Assembly: GCF_041146795.1 (NCBI RefSeq)
Contig: NC_135185.1
Location: forward strand, 24,870,529 to 24,934,528
DNA: 64,000 bases
DNA from: Maylandia zebra
Lineage: Eukaryota > Chordata > Actinopteri > Cichliformes > Cichlidae
Direction: 5' to 3'
Below are positions 1 through 13,875 of the stretch, piece after piece. A program made the translations under genes and the position numbers. The number at the start of each line of letters is the position of its first letter. Position 1 is the first letter of the stretch. Below the pieces are notes generated by a model, which was not told the origin of the DNA, searched no databases, and saw only the letters and a program-made list of their open reading frames with translations.

Positions 1-1
1 G

Positions 2-3000
2 TATAAGGATGTGAGCATCAGAGATGATCCTGAGCTGTGTGATCCAACTCTTCCTGATGAAGATGATGAGGATGATGATGATGAAAACATGAATGAGGAT
101 GATTATGATGAGGCTGATTTAATGGAAATTGACAGCTGTGAGAAAAATGCACTGAGTGAAGCACAAAATAAAAATGAACAGGATATTGACATGTTACCCT
201 GTGATGGTGAACAATCGCATGAACAGATGATAGATGATTCAGAGCAAGCAGATGGACTGACTAATGGTGGTTTTGCACTCGAGTCCTGTTTGCAGCCCCC
301 TGATGTGGCTGAGGAGATATTATGTTTCAGTGAAGGAATCTACTCTGTTGCTCCTGCAGAGAGAAACAATCCAATAAGTTTTTTCAAAACACCTAAACTG
401 GAGGCCATGGCCTTCCCTGTGCAGTTTCCTACAGGCCAAAACACACTTGATGAAAGAAGGCTGATCAAAGTATCCCCCAGTGGGTATTTCAAATCAAGAC
501 TTTTCTGCATTGATGATCGTTTTGCCAAAGACACAAACTATTTGTTCTTTGCACAGTTTGTGACTGAAATACACTTGGCTACATCCAGCATGACAGTACA
601 GTTAAGGAAGGCAAAGCCTCTGACCAGAGATGGTAGAAAAATAACCTCAGGCATGTTACAAGATAAACATGAGGTGGAGAAACTGGTGCGAAATAAAGAT
701 GCAGTGAGATTCATGCAGCCTCTGAGAGGAACCCCAGCCTATTGGGAGAAAACAACAAGAGATCTTTTTGCCATGATCAGACAGTTGGGAACTCCCACGT
801 TCTTTTGCACATTTTCAGCTGCTGAAATGCGCTGGCCTGAAGTGATCGAGGCAATAACAAGGCAGCAAGGTGAACAAGTGAATTTTGAAGGACTCGACTG
901 GTCAGCAAAGTGTGACATCCTGAGAAGCAATCCTGTCACAACAATGCGCATGTTTGACAAGAGAGTTGAAGCATTATTCAGAGATTTACTCTTATCTCCC
1001 GCAGAGCCACTTGGCAAAGTCATTGACTACTTTTACAGAGTTGAGTTTCAGCACAGAGGAAGCCCACACATACACTGCCTCCTGTGGGTAGAAGGTGCTC
1101 CTGTGTTTGAGGAGGATGATGAGCAAACTGTTCTTGATTTTATAAACAAATACATCACAGCTCAGCTGCCTGATCCACATAAACAACCTGAACTGTACAA
1201 AAAAGTAACAGAAGTGCAAAAACACAGTAAGAACCACACAAAGACGTGTTTTAGGAGTTTAAGCTCCGGGTGCCGTTTTGGTTTTCCCAAACCACCCTGC
1301 AATGAGACAATGATCACAAGACCCAGTGAGGATGATGCACTGGAAGTAGAAACAGCAAAGAACAAGCTCAGACCACTGAACCAGCTGCTGAATGAACCTG
1401 AAACTGCTTCCATGAGTTTAGAGCAGCTCTTGGAAAGATGCAAGTTGACACATGCAGAATATCAGAGATACCTGAATAAAATGAACATGAGGAGTACGAT
1501 CATACTAAAGCGTGATCCAAAAGACTCTTGGATAAACGGCTATAATCCACATCTGCTTGAAGCCTGGAACAGTAATATCGACATAAGCTTTGTTTTAGAT
1601 GCTTTTGGTGCTGCAAATTATTTAATGAAATATATATCAAAAAAAGAGGGCGGGCTATCTGAGTACCTGAAAACTGTCATTGAGAACTCCCATAAAGACA
1701 GTGTAAATGAGTGCGATGAAATGAGAGCCGTCATGCAGGCATATTCAAAGAAGCGAGAGATCAGTGCACAGGAGTGTGTTGCTCGTGCATGTGGTCTTCA
1801 CATGAAGCAATGCTCACGTGCTGTAATATTCATTCCAACTGATGATAATCCTGTGAAAATGAGTCGTCCCCTGTCAGTTCTGGACAACACAACACCTGAG
1901 TCTTCCAATGTTTGGATGACATCTTTGAATGACAAATACAAAGCCAGACCTGAAACACCAGAGTATGAGGAGATGTGCATGGCAGACTTTGCTGCTACTT
2001 GCAGGATTGTCTATGGCCAACAGAAAAAAGGTAAAGATGTTTTGCCCCTTCTCAATGAGATGGGGTTTGTGCAAAGGCGCAAAAATGATAAGCCTGCTAT
2101 CATCAGATTTCACCGCTGCTCACAAGAAAAACATCCAGAGCAATATTACGGAAGACTGCTTAAACTGTACCTTCCTCATCGTTCAGACCACGAACTGAAA
2201 ACACCATCGTTGCCAACCTATCAGGCTTTCTATGGTGCTGGCTGTGTACAGCTACCAGGTACTGACCATCTTGAGTACGTGCAACACATTGTCAAAAGAA
2301 ACAGAGAAAAATATGAGAAAAACAGTGAGGAGATCGAGAGCGCTGTTGAGGAATATGAGCAGAACAGAGGTGTGACTGACGAATGGTGTAATCTGGCACC
2401 TGAATCAGATCTCGTAAGGTTGCCACTTGTTGAACAAGAAAGAGAGCGAGACAATGAAAATGAACAGGAAGATGTGCCCGACTACAGCCGTCAGGCTGAT
2501 GCTTCAACAGAAGTCAGAGCCATCAGGGAACCCCCTGCTATTGATCCCACATTGTTACGTCAGATGTTTCAGAATCTGAACAAGAAGCAAGCCTGCATAT
2601 TTTATGCAGTTAGAGACTGGTGCATTAAAAGAGTCTGTGCTCTAAATCCAGAGCAGTTTTTCTTTTATATTAATGGTGGTGCTGGAACAGGAAAATCACA
2701 TCTTATCAAATGCATCTACTCAGAAGCATCTAAGATACTGAGCAAAGTGCCCAGATATGCAGACGACGTTGACATATCAAAACCCACTGTCCTGTTAACT
2801 GCTTTCACTGGGACTGCAGCTTTTAACATTTCTGGAACAACACTGCATTCTCTTCTCAAGCTGCCTAGAAGCTTAAAACCTCCCATTCAGGGACTTGGCA
2901 ATCAGCTGGATGAAGTCAGATCAGAACTTTTGAATGCTGAAATAATCGTCATTGACGAAGTGTCTATGGTGTCAAGACATCTGTTTGCATATGTAGATGC

Positions 3001-4699
3001 AAGACTCAAACAGATCAAAGGGACTCGGAGACCCTTTGGAGGCATGTCAGTCATTGCTGTCGGAGACTTCTATCAGCTACCCCCAGTGCGACAGTCTAAA
3101 CCTCTCTGTGTGCACGACCCGTCTGAGATCGACCTGTGGCGGGAGCATTTTCAGATGATCACTCTGACTGAGATTATGCGTCAGAAAGATGATGTTGTCT
3201 TTGCAGAGATGCTGAACAGAATTCGTGTGAAAGGAAAGTTGGATGAGCTTTGCGAAGCAGATAGAAATTTGTTGTCACAGGCCATAACTGAACCAGCCCA
3301 TTGTCCAACTGATGCGTTGCACATTTTTGCAACTAATAAAGAAGTGGATGCACACAACTCTGCAACACTGGCTCTGCTCCACACTCATATCATTGACATC
3401 CATGCAGATGATTATAGAAAAGATCCTAGAACTGGCAGAATGGCACTTCAAGACAGACCGTTGAAAGGAGGTAAAAACGAGTTACCAGACACACTGAAAG
3501 TTGCAGAAGGAGCTCGTGTCATGCTCACCAGAAACATTGACATACAAAATGGTTTGGTTAATGGAGCTTTTGGAATACTACTTAGAGTAGTTCACTCTGA
3601 AAACGACCAACACATCATCAAGCTTGGACTTAAAATGGATAATGAGACATCTGGAAAGAATAACCGCACACCAGCAGACGACATGGTGTACATTGAGAGA
3701 GCAGAGGAGAATCTGAAGCAGAAAGGAGTGGTACGAAGACAGTTCCCAGTGAAGCTGGCCTTTGCATGTACAATACATAAGGTACAGGGTATGACAACTA
3801 CATCAGCTGTTGTCTCTCTTAAGAGCATTTTTGAGCCCGGCATGGCCTACGTAGCTGTCAGTAGAGTGACGTCTCTCAGTGGACTGTATCTTCTTGATAT
3901 GGAAGAGAAAAAAATATTCACCAACCCAGAAATCACTGCAGCGCTTGAGAACATGAGACAAGCCAACCTTGATGACATGATGCCTCTTCTACACGTGAGG
4001 CAAACACTGAGCAGGTCAGAGGTTTTCACCATTGTTCATCATAATACAGAGGGACTGCCAGCTCACATTAATGACATCAAAAGTCACCATGAATTGTGTC
4101 TAGCAGATGTTTTGTGCCTAACAGAAACACACCTGCGGGGCTCTTTTGTCGCAGAGAGTCTCCACTTGGAAAATTACAATTTGTTCAAACGCAACAGACA
4201 CCTGTCCTACACAAACTTTCCCCAGATGGCAAACAGAAGTGGTGGTGGAGTTGCTGTTTATGTGAAAAGTGACATTCAAGTGCATGAAAAACAGTACATC
4301 CATAATGTAACTGACCTTGAATTTCTGGCTTTAAAGGTTGAAGCACCAGTCAGTGCTCTGATTGCAGTTGTATACAGACCTCCAGACTACACTCTGAGGC
4401 CATTCCTGAAAAACCTGGTAAGCCTATTAGACTCATTGGAGATCATGGACTGTCATCCCATCATAGTTTGTGGTGATTTTAATGAGAATGTTTTATCCAG
4501 TGCAAACAAACCAATCCTGGAGCTGTTTGAGTCTAGGGGATACGCACAGGTCATCACTGCCCCTACCACAGAGAAGAACACACTGCTTGACCTAATTTTC
4601 ATTTCTCAGTCAGATCGATGTCTCCATTCTGGAGTCATGAAGACATACCATAGTTACCATGACCCAGTATACTGTGTATTGTCCTGTGATGATTCATGA
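2..4699 (+). CDS. Helentron Rep-helicase-endonuclease protein (5' end outside window)
   Basis: This is a rolling-circle transposon protein. The frame is open from the window edge to the TGA at 4697-4699, over 1560 codons, so the true start lies upstream; the GTG at 11 is not a likely start. Counting from that GTG, it begins with an acidic stretch. The HUH Rep domain has an S-P-H-I-H motif at residues 351-355 and a [10 protein letters not shown] block near 420. The paired tyrosines of a Y2 nuclease, Y-L-M-K-Y, are at 537 and 541. A Pif1-like SF1 helicase follows: Walker A GGAGTGKS at 889, Walker B IVIDEVSM, then [19 protein letters not shown] and YVAVSRV. The C-terminus (from about 1335) is an exonuclease-endonuclease-phosphatase domain with [14 protein letters not shown] and a final SYHDPV where LINE endonucleases usually have SDH. 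The Rep-Hel-EN order is that of fish Helentrons. No internal stop interrupts it, so the element looks young. Its DNA ends were not identified. Confidence 0.93.
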   Translation, partial: YKDVSIRDDPELCDPTLPDEDDEDDDDENMNEDDYDEADLMEIDSCEKNALSEAQNKNEQDIDMLPCDGEQSHEQMIDDSEQADGLTNGGFALESCLQPPDVAEEILCFSEGIYSVAPAERNNPISFFKTPKLEAMAFPVQFPTGQNTLDERRLIKVSPSGYFKSRLFCIDDRFAKDTNYLFFAQFVTEIHLATSSMTVQLRKAKPLTRDGRKITSGMLQDKHEVEKLVRNKDAVRFMQPLRGTPAYWEKTTRDLFAMIRQLGTPTFFCTFSAAEMRWPEVIEAITRQQGEQVNFEGLDWSAKCDILRSNPVTTMRMFDKRVEALFRDLLLSPAEPLGKVIDYFYRVEFQHRGSPHIHCLLWVEGAPVFEEDDEQTVLDFINKYITAQLPDPHKQPELYKKVTEVQKHSKNHTKTCFRSLSSGCRFGFPKPPCNETMITRPSEDDALEVETAKNKLRPLNQLLNEPETASMSLEQLLERCKLTHAEYQRYLNKMNMRSTIILKRDPKDSWINGYNPHLLEAWNSNIDISFVLDAFGAANYLMKYISKKEGGLSEYLKTVIENSHKDSVNECDEMRAVMQAYSKKREISAQECVARACGLHMKQCSRAVIFIPTDDNPVKMSRPLSVLDNTTPESSNVWMTSLNDKYKARPETPEYEEMCMADFAATCRIVYGQQKKGKDVLPLLNEMGFVQRRKNDKPAIIRFHRCSQEKHPEQYYGRLLKLYLPHRSDHELKTPSLPTYQAFYGAGCVQLPGTDHLEYVQHIVKRNREKYEKNSEEIESAVEEYEQNRGVTDEWCNLAPESDLVRLPLVEQERERDNENEQEDVPDYSRQADASTEVRAIREPPAIDPTLLRQMFQNLNKKQACIFYAVRDWCIKRVCALNPEQFFFYINGGAGTGKSHLIKCIYSEASKILSKVPRYADDVDISKPTVLLTAFTGTAAFNISGTTLHSLLKLPRSLKPPIQGLGNQLDEVRSELLNAEIIVIDEVSMVSRHLFAYVDARLKQIKGTRRPFGGMSVIAVGDFYQLPPVRQSKPLCVHDPSEIDLWREHFQMITLTEIMRQKDDVVFAEMLNRIRVKGKLDELCEADRNLLSQAITEPAHCPTDALHIFATNKEVDAHNSATLALLHTHIIDIHADDYRKDPRTGRMALQDRPLKGGKNELPDTLKVAEGARVMLTRNIDIQNGLVNGAFGILLRVVHSENDQHIIKLGLKMDNETSGKNNRTPADDMVYIERAEENLKQKGVVRRQFPVKLAFACTIHKVQGMTTTSAVVSLKSIFEPGMAYVAVSRVTSLSGLYLLDMEEKKIFTNPEITAALENMRQANLDDMMPLLHVRQTLSRSEVFTIVHHNTEGLPAHINDIKSHHELCLADVLCLTETHLRGSFVAESLHLENYNLFKRNRHLSYTNFPQMANRSGGGVAVYVKSDIQVHEKQYIHNVTDLEFLALKVEAPVSALIAVVYRPPDYTLRPFLKNLVSLLDSLEIMDCHPIIVCGDFNENVLSSANKPILELFESRGYAQVITAPTTEKNTLLDLIFISQSDRCLHSGVMKTYHSYHDPVYCVLSCDDS

Positions 4700-7600
4700 T
4701 CTAGATCTTTGAATACAGTAAGTAATTTCTATATTTTTGAATGACTTAAGAAAGTAGAGCGATATTTAAAAGTTGACGCCCTGCATTGCAGTATAATGTT
4801 TGAATTGTTTACATAAAATACAATTACATGAATTAAGTAATGATATCAGTAAAAGATGACAATTTTATTTATTACAGAAAATCTAAAATTCACTAACAGT
4901 AACCTATAAATGTCAGAAAAATCAAATATAGCAGTTTAAAATGAATAGTGTAGGCATATCCTCTCTGCAGCCAGGCTTCAACATCCTGCCAGGCTGCCCC
5001 AGTCTCACTGTGGCTGGGAGGGAGGGAGGGTGGACCAGAGGATTGCCTACACAACACATAAATGTTCAACAGCTTCTTCATTGTTTCTGAGAGAACAATA
5101 ATGACTAAAGGTTGCTTTTTAAAAAAACAAACAAACAAACAAACAAACCTAATTACAGCAATAATGACAGTTAAGCCACTTTATGTGTGCCTCTATTTTG
5201 AAATACTATTTACAAAAATGTTATTATTTTGGTTTGTTATAAACTTTAAACTTTTTCAAAAGTATACGATTATATTTTTGGACAAATCTTTCGATGAAAC
5301 ATACATTTTTATGAGCTTTTATCATGTTTCGGCCAGTGCAATCATCAGGGTGGGTCTGGGTTGATAACTGCACATTTCTGGCCAGAAATGTTTCAGCAGT
5401 GTTACATATGTAGTGCATATGTTACACTTGCTTTCTGTTACCAGCTGATACCCTACATTTGTATAGACATTGGATGGTGTGAGGTTGGGGAGTTGAGTGG
5501 GGGGGGGGGGGTTTACGGTGGGAGCTGAGGGGGGGGAGGGTGTTAGGTTTCCTTTTTTCTTTTTCTTTTTTAAGAGAGACACAGTCCTCCTGTGTCTTCT
5601 CCAAGCTTCACATGTAAGATCCAACAGTGTGAAGCACATAGCAGCTAGAAACTGTAATGCCACAGATCAGAGAGGCTTCATCATCACCATCTTCATCGCC
5701 GTACGATCAGAGCGTGAGACTTCACATCTGGAGCACAGGAGACATTCTGTGATAAGTCCTCCTTCTAGCTTGTCCCACAAGCAGTCGGTGAGATTTACTC
5801 ACAACAAAAAGGGTTAATGACATAATTTCCATGAAAACATGTATTCATTCTTTGTAAAGTGTTTAAATTGTGTTTTCACTTGACCTTAGGAGTGTTAGAG
5901 TGTATTGTAATGTCTGTACTCAGGTGTTTCCCTCTGTGATCCATCCCCATCAGAGCTGAGACACTCAGGACTGAACAGACTGCACAGTTTCTGTGACCGA
6001 GCCTCCAAAACACCTTCTTTGAAACCACTCATGATAGAAGGGCTTCATATTTGCAGCAGCACTACTACAGGTATTCAGTTTATTACAGGATGTGTTTGTT
6101 TCTTAGGACCAGCTCTGAGTGCACACTACCTAACATATACACCTTTCTGTTCATTACAAACCAACTACTCTGGATCACACGGCCAGTTGGCAGGAATGTT
6201 GCTGCAGGAAAACATCCCTGGAGATCACCATCATTGTCAGACTGACTGTGCCTCCTCTGTGCAGTGTCAAGATCCTCCCTAAATGAGTGTGTAAGTTAAC
6301 ATTTTCATTATTTTATTCCCTTTGACAAGACAAGTATCACTGATATTTACATTTACAACTACATATGTTCCCGTTTTCTGCTCTTCTTTTAAAGTCCTCA
6401 GCTATCCTGCTTCTGTGCTGCTTGCCACACATCAAACACTGGCCGGATGACAGGGAGGATCCACTCTGAAGTCACTGGACGTGATGAGGATCATATGGGA
6501 CTTCATAGTTTCACAGAAACATTGTGCTCTGTGATTACAGGTTTTAAATGGACATAATGACTGCCTCTCTCTGATCAACAGGCTAAAGGATTGTTTTCAT
6601 TGTTAGTGCTCTGTACAATGTATGCTTATTTAATATTTCATCACAGAGCAAACCTTTATTTATTTAACATTTTTTTATTTTGTTTTAATGTTGAATTAAC
6701 TGTGGGGATTTTTTTAAGTGGGCACTTGGGATGTCATATGACCAGAAATGTGGTAACTGGAATTCAACAGTATGGAAGAAAAAATCTGCTGAGAACGAAA
6801 CACATACAAAAACCCCCAAGAAAATTCAAATTCATTCCATGTAATCCAATCTAAAACATTTTAAACTGCTGAACAGCAACACAAACAGTGTTAAAAAACA
6901 GTGTTAACAGAATGATTATGATGATTTTGTACCAAAGTTTCAGGTCACATGGCACACCTAGTGTGTAGTGTGGGGTATCAGCTGGTAAGTATAGGTTTTT
7001 TCATATTTGTGTCCTTAGAGTTCAGATAGATAAAGACTTGTGTATAATAATTAGTCATAACCACAACTCAAAGTCAGGGACTAACTAAATTTGGGACTTT
7101 GTGTCTGAGCCCAGGTTAAAACAATGTGTAAAAAAGCATTTAGTGGCATGGCTGAACAATGCTGTATTGATACTTATTTATCCATGTTCACAAAAAGGAC
7201 TAATGTGTTTATTTGATTATTTGCATGTGTTAAACTGTGTCACCACCTTAGGCTTTCATTTGAGTTTACTCACAAATCTCTATACAGTTCTCTTTTACCA
7301 CTGTGTGGACTCTGTTTACATTAAAACATAAAGAAGAATGAGTAATAAAAAGATGTGTAGACAGATCAGAAGATTAAGTAGACCGATAGAAACAGCTGTT
7401 CAGCCATGTTCTAAGAAACCAACACAATTTAAAGGTTCAGGATTGTGGTTTTAAAAGTTGAATTTTCATGTATTTCATATGTTGCTCATTATTTTTTATT
7501 TAGTTATTTAATTTAGTTATTTTTCTTTATTCTACCAGTCCTTTTCAGAAAGAAGCTGTAAAATATGACTTAAGATTTTTATGTTATTTTCTATGACATA

Positions 7601-7727
7601 CAAAACAAATTGATGTATGTAATACTATTAAACATGATATACACATGTGTATATGTCTGAAAAACATCATGCTGTATATTAAAGTTTGTATTTTCTGCAG
7701 AATGTTTGTTCTTCTTTTAAGTTCATT
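4700..7727. other. AT-rich stretch without a recognised gene
   Basis: This probably includes the 3' non-coding part of the Helentron, but no terminal hairpin or palindrome could be placed. The open frames here are short (up to about 110 codons), with no family motif and no convincing splice pattern. Simple repeats include an AAAC run near 5130-5150. I see nothing else supportable. Confidence 0.5.
5486..5541 (+). repeat. G-rich tract
   Basis: A run of 13 G at 5499-5511 is followed by GGGAG, a second run of about eight G and GGGAGGG. Four or more G-runs lie within about 55 bases, which fits the general pattern of a G-quadruplex-forming sequence. No adjacent promoter or gene is recognised. Confidence 0.6.
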
Positions 7728-8037
7728 TCAATTAGAAGAATATGAACTTTTAATATTCATTCAGAGGTTTTCTGACTCTAAATGTTCTTTTCTCATTTCT
7801 TAGGGTTTTCTAATTTACATTTAAAACATTTTCAGCTTTTTTCCAACTTCTGCTTCTGTGTAACCTTCAGCTTTTAGCAGTTCAGCACCTTTGTTTTCAG
7901 GTTAAATTCGTTTTTTTTTTTTTTTTTTAATCTCATTCAATATTTTTAACTCAAAATTCAGCAATTAATTCATTTCAGTGCATACATTCAGATTCAAGCA
8001 TTCACACTGCAGTTTCTTCAGAAAATGCACTTTCTAG
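7728..8037 (+). repeat. Helitron-like repeat family A, 5'-truncated unit ending in CTAG
   Basis: This is the 3' portion of a repeat whose full form follows twice. It ends with an imperfect hairpin (TGCAGTTTC, loop TTCA, GAAAATGCA), then CTTT and CTAG at 8034-8037, followed by T. A short hairpin just upstream of a CTRR end with a T on the 3' side is the canonical 3' terminus of Helitrons. No coding sequence is present. The upstream boundary near 7728 is where similarity to the next unit starts, so it is approximate. Confidence 0.6.
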
Positions 8038-9532
8038 TTATTATTATATTTTATTCTGTATTCCGTACGTTTTTTGTAATCCTATAACTTCAAAACCGTT
8101 CAACTTAGAAAAACCATTCAAACACCGTTAGATTCCTATTCTTTTGGACAACACTGCTTCTATTTTTCATATTTTTAACATTTATATTTTTAATTTTATT
8201 CAACTTTATTCAACAAAAATTTATAATGTATTTCAATGGGGAGACCCTTCAAATCCTCATTCAACTTACTCATTTTTAAACTCTTACTACTTCCACATAC
8301 ATTGACATAGAGCCACCATTCAAACTTTAAAACGAAGACAAGACATTCAACTATTCAACTTGTATTTATCTTTTCAATATCTATTATACTTTTTCTTCAG
8401 TTCCAGTTTAAGTTTCATGATGTTTTTTCAGCCGTTTCAGAGTTTATAATGGGTGTGTATGGGACGGAATGTTGGGGCTAGAGTGAGGCAGCTCAACTGC
8501 TAGAGTGAGAGGAGCAAAAAAATTAATCTTAAAATCTTTTTTAAAACTGCTGCTGTGTCCACAGCGTTTGCTCTACAGGTATGATTTTACCCTCAAAACG
8601 TAGCCATCGCTGTCCTCTTTCATCCAATGTGTTTACTATTGTACTAGGTGTTATGGTTTTTTCATAAATGTCACCAATGCACAGCCTCCTCCCTCCAACT
8701 CTTCCATAGACTCTAATGTTAAAATGGCTCAGAAGGTTCGTTTGAAAATCAGAAGAGCATGGTGTCTTTCCACTGTCACCACGTCCATATAATAAACTCC
8801 ACAGGCATGAAAACTGAGAATTCAGTAGACTAGAAGCTGCTGTCGCTCACGGTGAAAGAATTTTGTCAATACGACTTTTACTTTTCATTTGGGAACGATT
8901 TGTTTCGGCCTGATTTTTCTGTTCATTTTAAGGAGCAAAAGTGAGGCGCATGTCTGTGTACGTGTGTATGGAGCCATTGGGTGCGGTCACTATAGCAACC
9001 AGGCTCACACCTGCCTGCTTAACGAGCTCTGCCTGCCACTGTACCAAGATTCATCTTAAGCACTTCTCTTTCAACTGCTGCTGTGTCCACAGTGTTACAG
9101 CCATCATTTTACCCTCAAATTGTCGCCATTACTGTTCTCTTTCCAACACCGTATCTTTCAAAGCTCAGGCATTTAAACTTTTTAAACTGTGTGGATCAAA
9201 GTGGAGGGATCACATTTGAGTCATTCAGTGATTCAAAGAATATGACCTTTTAATATTCATTCAGATGTTTTCTGACTCTAAATGTTCTTTTCTCATTTCT
9301 TAGGGTTTTCTAATTTACATTTAAAACATTTTCAGCTTTTTTCCAACTTCTTCTTCTGTGTAACCTTCAGCTTTTAGCAGTTCAGCACTTTTGTTTTCAG
9401 GTTAAATTCGTTTTTTTTTTTTTTTATCTCATTCAAAATTTTTAACTTAAATTCAGTAATTATTTCATTTCAATGCATACATTCAGATTCAAGCATTCAC
9501 ACTGCAGTTTCTTCAGAAAATGCACTTTCTAG
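8038..9532 (+). repeat. Helitron-like repeat family A, unit 2 (about 1.5 kb)
   Basis: This full unit lies directly downstream of the CTAG of the previous one and ends in the same hairpin and CTAG (9529-9532). It starts with a TTATTATTAT tract, then CCGTACG and ACTTCAAAACCGTTCAAC-type sequence. It is nearly identical to the next unit. The 92-codon frame at 8941 recurs at 10433 but has no protein features, so I treat the unit as non-coding. It is a non-autonomous element whose transposase would have to come from elsewhere. Confidence 0.65.
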
Positions 9533-11024
9533 TTCTATTTTATTATTATGGATTCCGTACGTTTTTTGTAATCTATCTCCTTCAAAACCGTTCAACTTAG
9601 AAAAACCATTCAAACACCATTAGATTCCTATTCTTTTGGACATGACTGCTTCTATTTTTCTCATTTTTAACATTTATATTTTTAATTTTATTCAACTTTT
9701 TTCAACAAAAATTTATAATGTATTTCAATGGGGACACCCTTCAAATTCTCATTCAACTTACTCATTTTTAAACTCTTACTACTTCCACATACATTGACAT
9801 AGAGCCACCATTCAAACTTTAAAACGAAGACAAGACATTCAACTATTCAACTTGTATTTATCTTTTCAATATCTATTATACTTTTTCTTCAGTTCCAGTT
9901 TAAGTTTCATGATGTTTTTTCATCCGTTTCAAAGTTTATAATGGGTGTGTATGGGACGGAATGTTGGGGCTAGAGTGAGACAGCTCAACTGCTAGAGTGA
10001 GAGGAGCAAAAAAATTAATCTTAAAATCTTTTTTAAAACTGCTGCTGTGTCCGCAGCGTTTGCTCTACAGGTATGATTTTACCCTCAAAACGTAGCCATC
10101 GCTGTCCTCTTTCATCCAATGTGTTTACTATTGTCCTAGGTGTTATGGTTCTTTCGTAAATGTCACCAATGCACAGCCTCCTCCCTCCAACTCTTCCATA
10201 GACTCTAATGTTAAAATGGCTCAGAAGGTTGGTGTGAAAATCAGAAGAGCATGGTGTCTTTCCACTGTCACCACGTCCATATAATAAACTCCACAGGCAT
10301 GAAAACTGAGAATTCAGTAGACTAGACATTGCTGTCACTCACGGTGAAAGAATTTTGTCAATACGACTTTTACTTTTCATTTGGGAACGATTTGTTTCGG
10401 CCTGACTTTTCTGTTCATTTTAAGCAGCAAAAGTGAGGCGCATGTCTGTGTACGTGTGTATGGAGCCATTGGGTGCGGTCACTATAGCAACCAGGCTCAC
10501 ACCTGCCTGCTTAACGAGCTCTGCCTGCCACTGTACCAAGATTCATCTTAAGCACTTCTCTTTCAACTGCTGCTGTGTCCACAGTGTTACAGCCATCATT
10601 TTACCCTCAAATTGTCACCATTATTGTTCTCTTTCCAACACTGTATCTTTCAAAGCTCAGGCATTTAAACTTTTTAAACTGTGTGGATCAAAGTGGAGGG
10701 ATCACATTTGAGTCATTCAGTGATTCAAAGAATATGACCTTTTAATATTCATTCAGATGTTTTCTGACTCTAAATGTTCTTTTCTCATTTCTTAGGTTTT
10801 TCTAATTTACAATTAAAACATTTTCAGCTTTTTTCCAACTTCTTCTTCTGTGTAACCTTCAGCTTTTAGCAGTTCAGCACTTTTGTTTTCAGGTTAAATT
10901 CGGGTTGTTTTTTTTTTATCTCATTCAAGATTTTTAACTTAAATTCAGTAATTAATTCATTTCAGTGCATACATTCAGATTCAAGCATTCACACTGCAGT
11001 TTCTTCAGAAAATGCACTTTCTAG
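9533..11024 (+). repeat. Helitron-like repeat family A, unit 3 (about 1.5 kb)
   Basis: This is the second full head-to-tail copy of the 1.49-kb unit, ending at CTAG 11021-11024. The length differs from unit 2 by only a few bases and substitutions are sparse, so the tandem arrangement is young or homogenised. The open frame at 10033-10338 on the - strand is not matched by an equally open frame in unit 2, which argues against coding. Confidence 0.65.
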
Positions 11025-12589
11025 TTATTATTATTGTGTGGATGCTTTAAGCATCCACACTATTGAGTTCCTGTTTCTCTTTATTCTTTATACTTTATTC
11101 TAGTTGCTTCCGTACACTTTTTGGCACTTAACTACTTCCACAATTTTCAGCCGATTTTCACCATTCAAATTTTAAACTATTCTGCTATTTTTGCTAATGC
11201 TGGCTATATCTTTTGGTATTTTTAACTATTATACTTTTTAAAATATTCCACTTTTTTCCTTTAATTTGTCCCATTGAAATTAATGGGAAACTTCAGCAAT
11301 TCTGCTAAATTTTGCTTGTTTTTGAAACTTAACTACTTCCTCAAATTTTCACCTAGAACAACCATTCAAACTTTAAAATGTTCACAAATTATTGGGCTAT
11401 TCATGTATGTTTCAGCTTTTTCAAATATTTTACCGTTTTACTTTTATGCCTCTTAAAGTTTTGAGTTGCAAAATTGTGATTTTTCACAAAATACATGTGT
11501 TGTTATGGTTGCTATGCTCTTGGCTTCCAGTGTGACACTGAAGCTTTTGCAGCCTTTTCTTCATGTCCGAACAACTGTTTGCTACTTGCTCAATTTTCAC
11601 TCAACTTCCACAAATTATACATCAAAACGTAGGTATTTTTGCTGGCTTTCAGAAAATGTCATTATCATTGTTGTGGGATTTATAGAATTTTCGCAAATCT
11701 CCTCAGACCAACACAAGGTCTCAAAACTCTGCATAGAAAGTCAATGGAGAGCTTGTTCAAAATCATCGCTGGATTTCTGTAATGAGAGGCATATTCGAAT
11801 CGTCATATCTCCTTAACGAAGCAAAGTTAAGACATGAGGCTTGTCCCGGTATATCTTCAGACACTCGTGACGCTCACAATTCAAGAATTTCTTTCTCACC
11901 TATTACCGTTCTGAAATGAGTTGGACTTGTTTGAGGGTAGGAAATTCGTCCTTCGCTCAGATTTCTTCAGATTTCAAACTGTGGAAATGAACCACTTTTT
12001 TCTCTCGTCATAACTTTTTGTTGGATTTCCACAGAGACCTGAAAATTTCCATGATTGTTCACCAAAGCCTGCTGTCTCTTACGGTGAAAGAATGATATCG
12101 ATACTCCAAATAGATTTCGAGTTAGAAAGCGTTGTTTGAGGGCAAGTCAAGGCAGTTTTTGCTTCGCTCTACTCAGTTATGGTGCATTACAAGTCAAATA
12201 TCTTTAATAATTCATATTTTAATGATAAATTGTAAACACTGGAAGATTCCCCCATCTCTTCTGAACAAAACGGTGTAAGAATGACCGCTCTAGCCCCTAC
12301 GGTTTGGAAATTATGGTCATTTGTTTGAGGGGAGTCCTCACTATGAGAAATAGGCTGCAATAATCCTGTGCCTCTCTGTGCTGCGTGTGTAAAAAGAGGC
12401 ACATGTTTTGGCGGGAAAAAGTACACAGGCTCTCTGATTGGTGGATTCAAATTCAGCAGCTCCCAGGCTGACCTAGAAACTTACTTCTCTCTCCCTGTGC
12501 ATTTTTTTGCTGATTTTTTCATTTAACAAGTATATTTGAGGGACCCTCAGCATGTTCAGCATTTTTTCAGCTGTCCATTTTGCTTTTCC

Positions 12590-13215
12590 AATTTTTCTGT
12601 TTAACTTATTACTATTGTGCTAAATAATACTATTTCTGCTATTTTATAAGATTTGTGCCTAATATAGTATTTCTGCTAAATTACAATATTTCTGCTTTTT
12701 ATACTATTTGTGCTAAAACATAGTATTTCTACTAAATGTAGTATTTATGCTTAATCATACTATTTCTGCTTTTTATGGGATTTGTGCCTAATATAGTATT
12801 TCTGCTTTTTATAGGATTTTTGCTCAAACATAGTATTTCTGCTAAATGTAGTGTTTATGCTTAATCATCCTATTTCTGCTTTTCATAGGATTTATGCCTA
12901 ATATAGTATTTCTGCTAAATTATAGTATTTCTGCTTTTTATAGGATTTGTGCCTAACATAGTATTTCTGCTAAATTATAGTATTTCTGCTTTTTATAGGA
13001 TTTGTGCCTAACATAGTATTTCTGCTAAATTATAGTATTTCTGCTTTTTATACTATTTGTTCTAAATTATAGTATTTCTGCTTTTTATAGGATTTGTGCT
13101 TAATATAGTATTTCTGCTAAATTATAGTTTTTCTTCTTTTTATAGTATTTGTGCTAAAACATAGTATTTCTACTAAATGTAGTATTTATGCTTAATAATA
13201 GTATTTCTATATATT
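12590..13215 (+). repeat. Minisatellite, about 25-bp units
   Basis: Imperfect tandem repeats of two alternating phrases, roughly TATAGTATTTCTGCTAAAT and TTTTATAGGATTTGTGCCTA. The same array recurs at 14145-14690, 16690-17300, 18125-18545 and 19485-19870 with different copy numbers. It is non-coding; runs of translated LFIGFVPNIVF-type peptide are simply the repeat read in one frame. Confidence 0.85.
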
Positions 13216-13510
13216 TCTGCCAGGTCCCCAGGCAGCCAATCCTCTGTGAGGACTGAGACATTCAAATTTTTGAAATCAGGGCCTGCACAGTTTCCCAGCC
13301 AATCAAATAAGTGTCCTGAGGCATTCAAATTTGCATATTGGGGCCTTCGTGGCTTCTAAGCCAGCCAATCATATCTGAGGGCTGAGGAATTCAAATCCAC
13401 AAATCAGGGCCTGCACGGCTTCCCAGCCAGCCAATCACATATGTGGTCTCAGGCATTCAAATTTGCATATTGGGGAATTCGTGGCTTCTAAGTCAACAAG
13501 TCATCCATGT
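13205..13510 (+). repeat. CCAAT/octamer-rich module, copy 1
   Basis: A block of about 300 bp built from degenerate repeats of GCCAATC, CAGGGCCTGCAC and ATTCAAATTTGCATATTGGGG. It holds two perfect octamers ATTTGCAT (13329-13336 and 13461-13468), several CCAAT boxes and inverted ATTGG boxes. The density resembles a vertebrate octamer/CCAAT promoter, but no transcript is known to start here. Confidence 0.6.
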
Positions 13511-13812
13511 CATATATCTCTAAAAATTCATATTTTAATATTAAATTGTCAACACTTGAAGATTCCCCCATCTCTTCTGAACAAAACGGTGTAAGAATGA
13601 CCGTTCTAGCCCCTACGGTTAGGAAATTATGGTCATTTGTTTGAGGGGAGTCGTCACTATGAGAAATAGACTGCAAAAATCCTGTGTCTCTCTGTGCTGC
13701 TGCGTGTGTAAACAGATGCACCTGTTTTGGTGGGGAAAAGTGCACAGCCTCTCTGATTGGTGGATTCAAATTCACCAGCTCCCAGGCTGACCTAGAAACT
13801 TACTTCTCTCTC

Positions 13813-13814
<2 letters not shown>

Positions 13815-13875
<61 letters not shown>

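Noticed and set aside
8941-10711. Repeated 92-codon frames (8941 and 10433)
   Set aside because: They are the same frame in two copies of a non-coding repeat, with no domain, no splice context and no codon signal.
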